A stretch of DNA of 64,000 nucleotides, from the NCBI RefSeq assembly GCF_000685235.1, contig NZ_ARYH01000001.1:2108001-2172000 (forward strand). Direction: 5' to 3'. The position numbers and the translations under genes are program-made. The DNA comes from Hyphomonas adhaerens MHS-3 (GTDB lineage: Bacteria > Pseudomonadota > Alphaproteobacteria > Caulobacterales > Hyphomonadaceae). The notes beneath the pieces were generated by a model. It was not told where the DNA came from. It worked only from the letters and a program-made list of their open reading frames with translations, and did not search any database. Every line of letters starts with the position of its first letter. Position 1 is the stretch's first letter. Below, piece by piece: positions 33,762 to 42,680 of this stretch.

Positions 33762-34841
33762 TTGAGGAAAAGGATCGTTATCGTCGGTGGCGGCTATGCT
33801 GGCATGCGCATGGCGCATGGCTTGGACGAGCTCGCCGATGTGACCTTGATTGAACCGCGTGAAGCGTTCTTCCACTGCGTGGCCGCGATTCGGGCTGTGG
33901 TCCAGCCGGCGCTTCTTGATCGGCTGATCATTCCTTATGACCGTCTGCTGAGGAATGGCAGGATCATCAAGGCGCGTGCCGAACAGATAAGTGAAGGTTG
34001 TGTGGTCTTGGGAAATGGCCAGACAGTTGAAGGCGATTTCATTATCGCAGCGACCGGTTCCAACTATGCCCGGCCCTTCAAGGCGCAATCCGATTCGATC
34101 GCCGACTTTCGCTCACATCAGGCCGCGGCGCACGCCGCAGTCGAGGCCGCGCAGACCATCATTGTCGTCGGTGCCGGACCCGTGGGTGTGGAACTGGCAG
34201 CAGAAATCAAGTTTGCCCATCCCGGAAAGTCGATCTCGATCTTGGCGGCTTCGGATGACGTGGTGCCCGGCATTGCCTCGAAACTCTCAAAGGCGTTGCG
34301 GCCGCAGATTGCAGACATGGGAATTGATGTTCAGCTTGGAGCATTTGTCGATGGGGTGGATAGGACGGACGCTCCCTTCGCCGGGGGCCTTCATGCCGGA
34401 GGGAAGACCTACGAGGCCGATCTGATCGTTCCTGCTTTTGGTGCAAAGCCTGTACTTCCGCCTGTTGAGTGTGCTGCCGCATCGGCTTCCGGGCGCTTGG
34501 AAGTCGATCAGTGGATGCGACCGTGTGGGTATCAAGCGGTCTTTGCTCTGGGAGACGCTGCCGATAATGGTGATCCGATGACTATTGTTGCTGTGCGTCG
34601 GCAGGTCAGTTGGCTTCTCAAGACAGTGAAAAAGCTGATTGATGGTACATCTGTCGAAACACTGCCTGCCTATACACGGGCAACAAAACCCTTGCTGCTG
34701 GTTCCTTTGGGCCAGAAAAAGGGAGCTAGCATTCTGCCCATCAGCCGCTCAGGCTGCCTGGCCGGACCGTGGCTGACGCAAAAGGCCAAAGGCAGGGACC
34801 TCTTCTTGACGGATACTCGCAAGGAACTCGGATACACGTGA
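33762..34841 (+). CDS. FAD-dependent NAD(P)H oxidoreductase (AIFM2/NDH-2-like)
   Basis: 359 residues from the TTG at 33762, which has GGGAG seven bases upstream and begins right at the FAD Rossmann motif IVIVGGGYAGMRMA; a GTG at 33720 would add 14 residues. The second nucleotide site is IIVVGAGPVGVELAAEI near residue 142. VFALGDAADNGDP is the FAD-contacting stretch. No ferredoxin Cys motif. It probably hands electrons to a quinone or an oxygenase partner, possibly for the pathway of this operon. It follows the VOC gene by 110 bases. Confidence 0.82.
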   Translation: MRKRIVIVGGGYAGMRMAHGLDELADVTLIEPREAFFHCVAAIRAVVQPALLDRLIIPYDRLLRNGRIIKARAEQISEGCVVLGNGQTVEGDFIIAATGSNYARPFKAQSDSIADFRSHQAAAHAAVEAAQTIIVVGAGPVGVELAAEIKFAHPGKSISILAASDDVVPGIASKLSKALRPQIADMGIDVQLGAFVDGVDRTDAPFAGGLHAGGKTYEADLIVPAFGAKPVLPPVECAAASASGRLEVDQWMRPCGYQAVFALGDAADNGDPMTIVAVRRQVSWLLKTVKKLIDGTSVETLPAYTRATKPLLLVPLGQKKGASILPISRSGCLAGPWLTQKAKGRDLFLTDTRKELGYT

Positions 34842-34842
34842 T

Positions 34843-35354
34843 GGTGTTGTCAGGGCAAAAGCCCTTTAGGCGACCGATCCTGCAGCTTAGCTTGGGGGGC
34901 ATTGTCAGAGGAAATCGGTTTGGTATGATATTGATGCCGGTTGTTTCTCGTCGCTCACCTCCGCACTGTAGCGGTATCAAGCTTGTTCGTCCGAAATTGG
35001 GGTGACAAGGCGGGAAGAGACAGCCAGATCTCTTTCCTCTGACAATGCCTCATTGGGAGTGAAGGTCGCCAGGAGTGCGGCCCGCACATGAACAATCGTG
35101 CCAAAAATTCCCACCTTCCTTTCCGCCGACGAGAGCGGGCGATGTCTCGGTTCCGGCGAATGCGAAGTTTGCAAAAGTTCGCTTCAATCCATTCGTCTGT
35201 GTGCAATCACTTCAATCATCAAAGGAACATCGAGAGCAGGGTCAGGTTCAAATCGCTACGCAACGCCGCTCTTCTCGAATGGCGCGAGCTTCTCGCTGCC
35301 TGAGACCTGCTCGTCCGCGAATAACGGAGACTGGTCGCATTAGCCTGACCGGAC
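34843..35354 (+). mobile_element. IS6-family element, copy C (internal part replaced)
   Basis: The left end GGTGTTGTCAGGGC at 34843 runs about 55 bases. It is then interrupted by the TIR-flanked 152-bp segment at 34898-35049. IS6 sequence resumes at TCATTGGGAGTGAAGG in the transposase, carrying the Glu of the DDE triad (frame 35088-35303, RAKNSH with Glu replaced by Lys), and ends near CCTGAC at 35344-35354. The HTH and both Asp regions are gone. Confidence 0.72.
34898..35049. repeat. 152-bp element with perfect 17-bp terminal inverted repeats (MITE-like)
   Basis: GGCATTGTCAGAGGAAA at 34898-34914 is exactly repeated in inverse at 35033-35049. The 118 bases between carry no coding frame. The terminal sequence matches IS6-family ends in this window, so the element could be mobilised by that transposase. 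It interrupts IS6 copy C. Confidence 0.65.
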
Positions 35355-35371
35355 CCCTCGCATTGTAAGTC

Positions 35372-35998
35372 TTACCCCTTCAAAGGTTTGGGGCACACAA
35401 TCAATCCTTTGAGATGGGTCAGAAGTACGTCCGCACGAGATGTCGTCTCACCCTCGGTCCGAGACAGAACGAGTCCGGACCACAGGGCGTAAAGGCTGCT
35501 CGCAAGCTGCCGTGTTGGAAGCTGATAGCTGAGCTTGAAGCGCGTTTTCAGCGTGTTCAGAACCGAGGCCAGAGCGTCATAGCTGGCGTTGCGCGCGTGT
35601 GCGCACTGCGCGGCGAAATTGGCGTCACGCTGCGCCTGTAACTGCAGCTCGATCGCCAGCAAGGACCATTGCGTTTGCTCCGCGATCGCCGTGAGGTGCT
35701 CTGCAAACCCTGCCAGAGCGTGATCGAGCGTATCGCTCGACGCGGATTTCACCAGAGACTGAAGCAGGACGGCTTCCCGTTCGATATGACGTTGGAGAAC
35801 CGAGAGCAAAAGGTCCTGTTTGCTTTCGAAGTTTGAATAGAAAGCGCCCTGGGAGAACCCTGCCTTCTCGCACACGTTCCGAAGCGATGTCGCATTGACC
35901 CCGCCTTCGGCGAACAGGCTTTCGGCCGCATCCAGAAGGCGCTCGCGTGTGCGCTGTTGCTGTTCCTGCCGCGACAGTCGACGGGGCGCATGTGTCAT
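35372..35998 (-). CDS. TetR/AcrR-family transcriptional regulator
   Basis: 208 residues. The HTH region is ERLLDAAESLFAEGG, then SLRNVCEKAGFSQGAFYSNFESKQDLLL (recognition helix SQGAFYSNF), followed by an effector domain. It lies 42 bases after the oleate hydratase gene on the same strand, so the two are likely co-transcribed and the regulator probably feeds back on that promoter, whose upstream region holds the palindrome at 38094-38107. Fatty-acid or hydroxy-fatty-acid effector is inferred from context. Confidence 0.88.
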   Translation of the reverse strand: MTHAPRRLSRQEQQQRTRERLLDAAESLFAEGGVNATSLRNVCEKAGFSQGAFYSNFESKQDLLLSVLQRHIEREAVLLQSLVKSASSDTLDHALAGFAEHLTAIAEQTQWSLLAIELQLQAQRDANFAAQCAHARNASYDALASVLNTLKTRFKLSYQLPTRQLASSLYALWSGLVLSRTEGETTSRADVLLTHLKGLIVCPKPLKG

Positions 35999-36040
35999 GG
36001 CGAGGCTCTTCTGGCTGTGGCCCTGGGTTCAGTGCTCAAT

Positions 36041-38017
36041 TCACTCAAACCCTTTGCGGACATTGGCAATCCAGCTCCCCAGCAACTTCAGCGCGGCGCC
36101 GCCCCTGGCGGCCAGGGTATCGACCTCGGCCTCAAAGGCTTCACGACGCTGAGTATCGGGTTCAGGCAAGGGTGGCAGGATGTGCGCATAATAGGTCTTG
36201 TCCAGCAACCGGTGCAGCAATCTTTCCCCCAGGAACGGCTTGCCGCTATTCAGGGCGCGCGCGGCCCTGAGCAGATTGCGGATGTCATACTGGGTTGGGC
36301 TGATATCGGGCGCCTGCTTGGGAATGTTCAGCAATTTGTAGACCCCGATCCGGGCAGTGCGGATAGACGCCTCCATGGTGAATATGATGTCGTTGCGGGT
36401 TTCCACGAACTGCCCGATCAGGCCCAGATTCGTGCATCCTTCCGGCACGACCCGGGGGCGGTCGCCGGCTGCGCGCTTCATGAATTGCGCCGTGATATAA
36501 GGCATCAGCGCAGTGCGCACCTTCGTGTTGGCGACCACGGCATCGATCTGGTCTTCAATTCCCAGATGATAGCAGAGTTCGCTGAGAATCTCCCGGCCCG
36601 TGCACTCCGACATGGTCTTGCCGACATGATTGCCGGGCTGGTCCATCAGCAGGCCGTAGACCCACAAGACAAGCGTGTCTTCGGGTTGATCACGGAAATG
36701 GGGCTGCCGGTTGCACGTCACGTTCAGCAGCCAGTTCGAGTCCGTGAACGTGATGATGCCGCCTGTCACCGTGCGCCCCGAATACGGATCATTGACGGAA
36801 AGCGTCTTGAGCTTGTCGACCAGAGGCGAGGGTTTGCAGGTCAGGGTGGCGGACTCCCAGATCGACTGGTCGGTGTCGCCATAGAATTTTTCGGGATGGC
36901 CGAAGACATCTGACTTTTCCGCCAGGTTCCGCCAGAGCGTCCAGCCGCTGTACTCGCCGGGCTCATGCCGTCCGACCGTCAGTTGGGGCACGGTATCCAG
37001 ATCGCCATAGGCCGTGTTCTCCGTCATCGAGCCTGTCAGTGCAAAGACGAGATCGGTGTCACCGACTTCTAGTCGCTGCGGTTGACCCGAGACAGTGCAG
37101 ACAATGCCGGTCACGGTTTTACGCCCGTCGGCCTCGCTCAGCTCCAGATCCTGCACGCGCGTGTCGAACTGAAAGCGCACGCCTTTTTGGCGCAGCATGT
37201 CTGCCAGCGGTTTGATGAAGGTATCGTATTGATTGTACTTGGGGAAAACGAGGGCTGACAGATCGCCGAATCCGTCCACCGAATCCAGGAAACGGTGCAT
37301 GTACAGCTTGGTTTCCAGAAGGCTGTGACAATTCTTGAAAGCGAACATGGAGCGGAACAGCGCCCAGAAATTGCTGCTCAGAAAGCCTTTGGAAAAGTAT
37401 TCCTCAATGGTCACATCATCGAGGTCTTCCTTTCTCTTCAGCATCAGACGGATCATTTCCCATTGCTGGGATTTGGTCAGCCCCATGTCGGTAAAATCCA
37501 CGATTTCACCCTGATTGCGCATCAGACGCGCCTTGGAATAATTGGGGTCGTTGTCATTCAGCAGGCGGTATTCATCCAGGACCGAATAGCCTTCAGGCAG
37601 TTCCACGGCCGGGACATCCTGGAACATGTCCCACAGGGTGTCATAGTTCCAGTTCATCTCCCTGCCGCCTCGGATAAGGTAGCCGTCATCGGGGTTGCCA
37701 GCGCCGTCCATTGAGCCGCCCTCGATATCCATCTCTTCAAGAACGGTGATATTGGCAGGCGACATATGGCCGTCCCGGATCAGGTAAAATGCTGCAGCGA
37801 GCCCGCCAATGCCGCCCCCGACAATCCAGGCTTTCCGGTCTTCCACGCCGGGGGTGGGGAGGGGGCGGTGCCGGGCATAGGGGCCAATGAAATCGGGGGG
37901 CGGCAAGGTGTTCTTCGCCCGGTGGCTCCAATAGCCCGATGTGGCATCAGGTTCGTGCTCGAAACCATCCGGAGCGGTGGAAGGAGTGAAAGGGCCGAAT
38001 TGTGTGCCATGGGTCAT
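36041..38017 (-). CDS. ohyA: Oleate hydratase (FAD flavoenzyme)
   Basis: 658 residues, full length for the family. The FAD-binding Rossmann motif [16 protein letters not shown] lies near residues 64-79, then [15 protein letters not shown], the catalytic loop [17 protein letters not shown], and [20 protein letters not shown]. It would add water to the cis-9 double bond of oleic acid to give 10-hydroxystearate, with FAD in a structural or assisting role. Such enzymes detoxify unsaturated fatty acids. No signal peptide. It heads an operon with the TetR gene at 35372; the promoter region carries two inverted repeats. Confidence 0.93.
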   Translation of the reverse strand: MTHGTQFGPFTPSTAPDGFEHEPDATSGYWSHRAKNTLPPPDFIGPYARHRPLPTPGVEDRKAWIVGGGIGGLAAAFYLIRDGHMSPANITVLEEMDIEGGSMDGAGNPDDGYLIRGGREMNWNYDTLWDMFQDVPAVELPEGYSVLDEYRLLNDNDPNYSKARLMRNQGEIVDFTDMGLTKSQQWEMIRLMLKRKEDLDDVTIEEYFSKGFLSSNFWALFRSMFAFKNCHSLLETKLYMHRFLDSVDGFGDLSALVFPKYNQYDTFIKPLADMLRQKGVRFQFDTRVQDLELSEADGRKTVTGIVCTVSGQPQRLEVGDTDLVFALTGSMTENTAYGDLDTVPQLTVGRHEPGEYSGWTLWRNLAEKSDVFGHPEKFYGDTDQSIWESATLTCKPSPLVDKLKTLSVNDPYSGRTVTGGIITFTDSNWLLNVTCNRQPHFRDQPEDTLVLWVYGLLMDQPGNHVGKTMSECTGREILSELCYHLGIEDQIDAVVANTKVRTALMPYITAQFMKRAAGDRPRVVPEGCTNLGLIGQFVETRNDIIFTMEASIRTARIGVYKLLNIPKQAPDISPTQYDIRNLLRAARALNSGKPFLGERLLHRLLDKTYYAHILPPLPEPDTQRREAFEAEVDTLAARGGAALKLLGSWIANVRKGFE

Positions 38018-38028
38018 GTGAGACTCCG

Positions 38029-38107
38029 CTATTTGTCATCTGGCCGTGTGAACGTGACGACCTTGCAAAAGACAAATAGTGAGCGAAATCCAGATATCAA
38101 TTGATAT
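38029..38107. promoter_or_regulatory. ohyA upstream inverted repeats
   Basis: ATATCAATTGATAT at 38094-38107 is a perfect 14-base palindrome. Closer to the gene, CTATTTGTC at 38029-38037 is repeated inverted as GACAAATAG at 38071-38079. Either could be the operator for the co-transcribed TetR protein. Confidence 0.5.
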
Positions 38108-38166
38108 ATAAAATTGCCGCCCTGTGCATAATGTCGCATCAGGACAGGCCCGGCGGCTCTTGTTCG

Positions 38167-38565
38167 TGCATTGTCAGTGGAACTGAGTTTGAGGCAGCTA
38201 ATCCTGATGCTTAAGCTCGTAAATGAGCCAGAACCCATTTCGCTACTTCAAAACACCGCCTGAAATCATCCAACTTGCGGTAATGATGAATATCCGCTCC
38301 CTGCTGTGTTTGCGGAATGTTGAAGACCTGCTTCGCGAACGCGGCATCGACATTTGTCATGAAATGGTGCGTCAGTGGGTGGATCGCTTCGGCACTTGCT
38401 TCGCGCAAAAGATCCGCAAGTGCCGATCGGAGGGCATGAAGCAAAGTCCGCAGTGGCAATGGCATCTGGATGATATTTTTTGAAAATCCGTAGACAGACA
38501 CATGATCTCTTGAGACCCGTCTATTACAAAGGCGAAGTGCTTGAAACCTAAGTCACGAAGTAGCG
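38167..38565 (+). mobile_element. IS6-family element, copy D (right half missing)
   Basis: The left end TGCATTGTCAGTGG begins at 38167. A frame 38223-38483 encodes the first 86 residues (SQNPFRYFKTPPEIIQ, to WQWHLDDIF, the first catalytic Asp) and then breaks. Recognisable IS6 sequence continues to about 38565 and ends before the TetR-TetR gene, whose stop is at 38605. No right terminal repeat. Confidence 0.72.
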
Positions 38566-38604
38566 TGCCGATTGCTAAGCATGCCGACGGTTCGAATGCC
38601 GCTT

Positions 38605-39864
38605 TCACAGTTTAGGGATGCAAAGAATCTCTATCAGCTTTTTCATATCCGACCGGTTCTGCATCAGAAGTTCGTCCGAGGGCTCCATGCCTTCGAGTAA
38701 CTGCACGAACCATATATTGGACGCACAAAGACTGAAGATCTGGGCATCTAGCCGACCGAACCCTGACGCTTCCTCCGCGACTCTAGACAGAAGGTCCATC
38801 GAGGTATCGCCGAAACGGGCGAATGTTCCCTCTACATGACTGCGGCTCGACTCCTGAACGCTTGCAGTCAACATTGCTCCAAATGTTCCGGCAAGGTCCT
38901 TCAGGAATGACCAATCAATGGTGTCCGGACTGAACATGCTGTTAGCCATTGCTTCAATTGATGGTGGCTTTTTATCTGCGCGTATCGTGTCTGTTCGTGA
39001 CCGGGTTCGTTGAAACAGCGCGTCATGAGCCTGTTTTAGGAGCTCTTCTTTTCCCTTGATGAAATGAGTGACTGAGGAAAGCGAAACGCCCGCGGATGTG
39101 GCCACCGACCGGTGCGTAATTGCCTCGGCGCCGTCTTTCAGGATGATGTCGACTGCGGCATTGATGATTTTGACATGCGTCGGATGCATGCTCTGCGGCG
39201 CGGTCGGAGCCATGTTCCATGATGCGGCTGATTGACGAAAGGCGTTGTCGCCGTCCAGGTTAACCGGCCGGCCCTGAAGCCGTAGTGCAAACTGCCCGCA
39301 CAGGCGGTGCGCCCACGGATCGAACTTCCACTGGTCTCCAGTAACCAGATAACCGAACCCCACGCCGTGTGAGAAAGCTCTCAAGGCCGCTACAAGCTGC
39401 TTATCGACCCCCGCCGTCTCAAGCAGGCGGTCCCAGAAAATCCTGGCCGCCCTCTGGCCGGCATGTGCGGACATCTGTGCCTTTGCCCGTATCGAGCGCA
39501 GGAGGGCATGCCACTGCAGCGCATGCTCGCGGTCCAGCCGGCAGTGAAGGTCACGGATGGCGGCAAACAGGCAGGCCTCGAAGTCACCCTCTCTGAGAGA
39601 TGTATCGCAGATCAGCTGCGTCCAGTCTGACCAGGCAGCTTCGATACGCTGATCAGCAACAATGCACGCCTCTTCGATCAGAAGTGCCTGCGAGCCGAAA
39701 TGGTAATTTACCAATGCCGGCGAAACGCCAAGTCGCGTGCCGATCTTCCTGACGGTCAGATCACCTAAGCCATCCTGCCTGACGGTGCTGAGCACGGCCT
39801 CGATGATCGCCGCCCGCATGGCTTCCGATTCGCGGACACCAGATTGATACATACGTTCAGGCAT
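38605..39864 (-). CDS. Double-TetR regulator: two TetR domains in one chain
   Basis: 419 residues, twice the usual length. The first TetR unit has its HTH at about 37-59 (TVRKIGTRLGVSPALVNYHFG) and helical domain to about 205. The second has its HTH at about 249-272 (ITHRSVATSAGVSLSSVTHFIKG). The two HTH sequences differ, so the protein may be a covalent dimer that reads an asymmetric operator. It is divergent from the TonB receptor at 40084; the 219-base spacer holds TGACGTCA at 40003-40010 and GTAC-AATC-GTAC at 40026-40037. Confidence 0.87.
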   Translation of the reverse strand: MPERMYQSGVRESEAMRAAIIEAVLSTVRQDGLGDLTVRKIGTRLGVSPALVNYHFGSQALLIEEACIVADQRIEAAWSDWTQLICDTSLREGDFEACLFAAIRDLHCRLDREHALQWHALLRSIRAKAQMSAHAGQRAARIFWDRLLETAGVDKQLVAALRAFSHGVGFGYLVTGDQWKFDPWAHRLCGQFALRLQGRPVNLDGDNAFRQSAASWNMAPTAPQSMHPTHVKIINAAVDIILKDGAEAITHRSVATSAGVSLSSVTHFIKGKEELLKQAHDALFQRTRSRTDTIRADKKPPSIEAMANSMFSPDTIDWSFLKDLAGTFGAMLTASVQESSRSHVEGTFARFGDTSMDLLSRVAEEASGFGRLDAQIFSLCASNIWFVQLLEGMEPSDELLMQNRSDMKKLIEILCIPKL

Positions 39865-40002
39865 AACTACTCCACGCCGATGCTGATAATTGGCTTCTCA
39901 TCAATGGGTTTTCCGTTCTGGGTCAAGGCCTTGCTACAAATATAGATTAATTAGGGCACTACAAACGATCTACAACACTTCGTAGCCTTCTTTGATCGTT
40001 CG

Positions 40003-40037
40003 TGACGTCACAAAAAATTAGCTTGGTACAATCGTAC
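40003..40037. promoter_or_regulatory. Candidate operator region for the double-TetR regulator
   Basis: The divergent spacer 39865-40083 contains the 8-base palindrome TGACGTCA and the inverted repeat GTACAATCGTAC 15 bases later. AACGATC and GATCGTT arms also face each other at 39965 and 39994. Which of these the regulator reads cannot be told from sequence. Confidence 0.4.
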
Positions 40038-40083
40038 AGTTTTGATTAACGCCGCGCACTCCCAGAACGCAAGGAAACCTCCC

Positions 40084-42615
40084 ATGTTCAGAACTCGCAA
40101 AGCGCTCAACCTCTTGCTCGCGACCTCAGTGCTGGCCTGGCCAGCCGCCTGGGCCCAGGAAGGGACGGATGCTGAATCCCGCCAGCAGACCGTCGTCGTG
40201 ACGGGAACACCAATCCGCGATAGCCAGGTCGCTGCTATCGAAACAAAGCGGAACGCTGAAAACGTCGTCGACATCATCGCGGCTGATACAATCGGTCGTT
40301 TTCCCGACCAGAACCTCGCGGACTCGCTGGGCCGCTTGCCGGGTCTGGCGATCGAGCGCGACCAGGGCCAGGCGCGTTACATCAACTTCCGCGGTCTGCC
40401 GTTCCGCAACACCAAGATCGCCTTCGATGGTATGGATATTCCCGGTGCTGAAAACGGCCGTACGACGCGCTTTGACGCGTTCCCCTCGGTGATCACTGCG
40501 GCAGTCGAGGCCAACAAGGCGATCACGCCGGACATGCCGGGCGAAGCTGTCGCCGGCTTCGTCAATATCCGGACCTACAGCCCGTTCGACCAGGAAGGTT
40601 TCCACGTCTCCGCTGAAGCAGGATACGGGGAGCAGGAACTGGGCGGCGGCCCCGTGAAGAAATACAACGGCCGGGCATCTTGGTCGAACGATACGCTCGG
40701 TGTTGTCGTGTTCGGCTCCCACAATGCTCGTGTTCAAAATACGGACAACCGCGAGTACAGTCTCAGTCTCAACGAGACGAATGGGGAGCTTACGCTCAAT
40801 TCGGTCGATTTCCGCAGCTATTTCGTCGAGCGCGAAGACTCTGCCTATGGTGGTACGATTGAGGTGCGACCGCAGTCCGATGCCGTTGATCGCCTGTTCT
40901 TCTCAACGCTCTACTCGGAGTTCATAGATACCGAACAGCGCAACCAGTACACTTTCGCTACGCAGGATGCGCCGGAAGGCAGCGAGGCGAACGGTGTCGT
41001 AGCGTTGGTGACGCGCGCACTTGAATACGGCCAATATGACAATTCGACCTTCACCAACACGCTGGGCGCAGACTTCGCGCTTTCCGGCTGGGATGTGGAG
41101 GCCCGCTACAACTACACCAAGACGGAAGACAATCTCTACCTTCCGCTTCCGTACTCTGTGTATGGTGTCGCTGGCGTCAATTACGACATCTCCAATCTGG
41201 AAGACCCGATCCTGACCCTGGTTCAGCCTGGCACTTCCACGCCGATGGCGCTTAGCGACATCAATTACGCGACGACGCTCGGCCTGTTCTACACCGGCGC
41301 ATTCGACATCGATTCCAACAAGCTGAAGCTCGATGCAAGCCGCTACACCGATTTGTTCGGCGACACCGCTGTCAAGCTCGGGGTCCAGTATGACACCCGA
41401 CAGGGCAAGGGGTTCGTTCCGACGGCGTCCTATATCGCAGCGCCGAGCAATATCGGCTCATATGAGACAGACACGCTCTGGTATTCGGACTTCACCAACT
41501 CCATCAATGGACACTATTACAGGAACGAGCAACTGCGTGCGGACTGGGCCGCAGAAATCGGTGGCTTCCCTGATGTGACCGCGCCAGAGGACCAGGCCAC
41601 CAAGATCGAAGAGAAGATCCTGGCGCTTTATGCCATGGGCACCACGACTTTCGGCCGCGGTAGCCTGACATACGGTGCGCGTATGGAATCCACGGACTAC
41701 ACCTCCGATGGCTTCACGGTCACTTCGGGTGTGTCCTCACCGAACAGCTACAGTGACGATTATGTCAACGTGCTTCCCAGCGTTCACTTCAACTATGACC
41801 TGACCGACGAACTGAAATTCCGCGCGTCCATGTCGACTGGTGTGTCGCGTCCGAACTATACCGAGATGCGCTCTTCGGTGGGCGTGAACCCGCTTGCCAC
41901 GCCGCGTCCGCTGGCCAACGGCGGCAACCCGCGACTTGATCCCGAAGAAAGTATTGGTGGCGACCTTTCGCTGGAATGGTATCACGGCGACGCCAGCCTG
42001 CTGTCCGTTGGTGCTTTCTACCGCTCGATCGACAATGTCATCTACGCGCAGACCGGGGAAATCGAAGCCAATCTGATTGACCCCGCGCAGGCTGACGGCG
42101 TGATCTGGGACTACAAGTCATTCTTCAACGGCTCGGATGGCCGGGCGAATGGCATCGAGGTAAATGCGGTTGTCGACCTCGCGGATTTCCTGCCTGTTGA
42201 GTCGCTGTCCGGTGTCGGCTTCAACTTCAACGCCACGCTGCTCGACAGCGAATTCAAGACCCGCGATGGTATAAAATACTCACTGCCGGGCACCTCCGAC
42301 GCGATCTACAACGCATCGATCTACGTCGAAAAGTGGGGCCTGTCCGCACGCCTGAACTATCAGTATCGCGACGACTGGATGTCGACGACCGAGAATGATG
42401 GTCTGGACGAGTACTGGGCAGCGGAGACCCGGGTCGATGCCTCGCTCCGCTACACGCTGCCGTTCGAAACACGCGGTGCTCAGTTCACAGTGTTCCTCAA
42501 CGGGAACAACCTGACGAACGAGACGGACGTGCGTTACACCGATACGCCGCGCACGCCGAACCAGGTGGAAGGCTATGGCCGCTACTGGCTGATGGGTCTG
42601 CGCGCCGACTTTTGA
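40084..42615 (+). CDS. TonB-dependent outer-membrane receptor (Caulobacter/Xanthomonas type)
   Basis: 843 residues. The signal peptide ends near AWA at residue 24, with AAGGAAACC before the ATG. The TonB-box-like QQTVVVTGTPIRDS is followed by the plug motifs ETKRNAENVVDIIAAD, IGRFPDQNLADSLGRLPG and YINFRGLPFRNTKIAFDG, the pattern of receptors used by these bacteria for complex glycans, sugars and other nutrients. The barrel ends YGRYWLMGLRADF. A rho-independent hairpin follows. The divergent double-TetR protein is the probable regulator. Confidence 0.93.
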   Translation: MFRTRKALNLLLATSVLAWPAAWAQEGTDAESRQQTVVVTGTPIRDSQVAAIETKRNAENVVDIIAADTIGRFPDQNLADSLGRLPGLAIERDQGQARYINFRGLPFRNTKIAFDGMDIPGAENGRTTRFDAFPSVITAAVEANKAITPDMPGEAVAGFVNIRTYSPFDQEGFHVSAEAGYGEQELGGGPVKKYNGRASWSNDTLGVVVFGSHNARVQNTDNREYSLSLNETNGELTLNSVDFRSYFVEREDSAYGGTIEVRPQSDAVDRLFFSTLYSEFIDTEQRNQYTFATQDAPEGSEANGVVALVTRALEYGQYDNSTFTNTLGADFALSGWDVEARYNYTKTEDNLYLPLPYSVYGVAGVNYDISNLEDPILTLVQPGTSTPMALSDINYATTLGLFYTGAFDIDSNKLKLDASRYTDLFGDTAVKLGVQYDTRQGKGFVPTASYIAAPSNIGSYETDTLWYSDFTNSINGHYYRNEQLRADWAAEIGGFPDVTAPEDQATKIEEKILALYAMGTTTFGRGSLTYGARMESTDYTSDGFTVTSGVSSPNSYSDDYVNVLPSVHFNYDLTDELKFRASMSTGVSRPNYTEMRSSVGVNPLATPRPLANGGNPRLDPEESIGGDLSLEWYHGDASLLSVGAFYRSIDNVIYAQTGEIEANLIDPAQADGVIWDYKSFFNGSDGRANGIEVNAVVDLADFLPVESLSGVGFNFNATLLDSEFKTRDGIKYSLPGTSDAIYNASIYVEKWGLSARLNYQYRDDWMSTTENDGLDEYWAAETRVDASLRYTLPFETRGAQFTVFLNGNNLTNETDVRYTDTPRTPNQVEGYGRYWLMGLRADF

Positions 42616-42622
42616 TCAAACC

Positions 42623-42653
42623 AAAGGCGTCCCCGGATAGCGGGGGCGCCTTT
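42623..42653 (+). terminator. Rho-independent-type hairpin after the TonB receptor gene
   Basis: AAAGGCGTCCCCG at 42623-42635 pairs with CGGGGGCGCCTTT at 42641-42653 (one G-T pair), loop GATAG. The stem ends in TTT. It lies between the receptor stop and the phosphatase start, so read-through to the next gene would be partial. Confidence 0.65.
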
Positions 42654-42680
42654 CATTCTTCTATCCGAAAGGCATAAGCC

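Noticed and set aside
36074-36913. Plus-strand frame opposite oleate hydratase
   Set aside because: Antisense to a full-length, motif-complete enzyme gene; no independent coding evidence.
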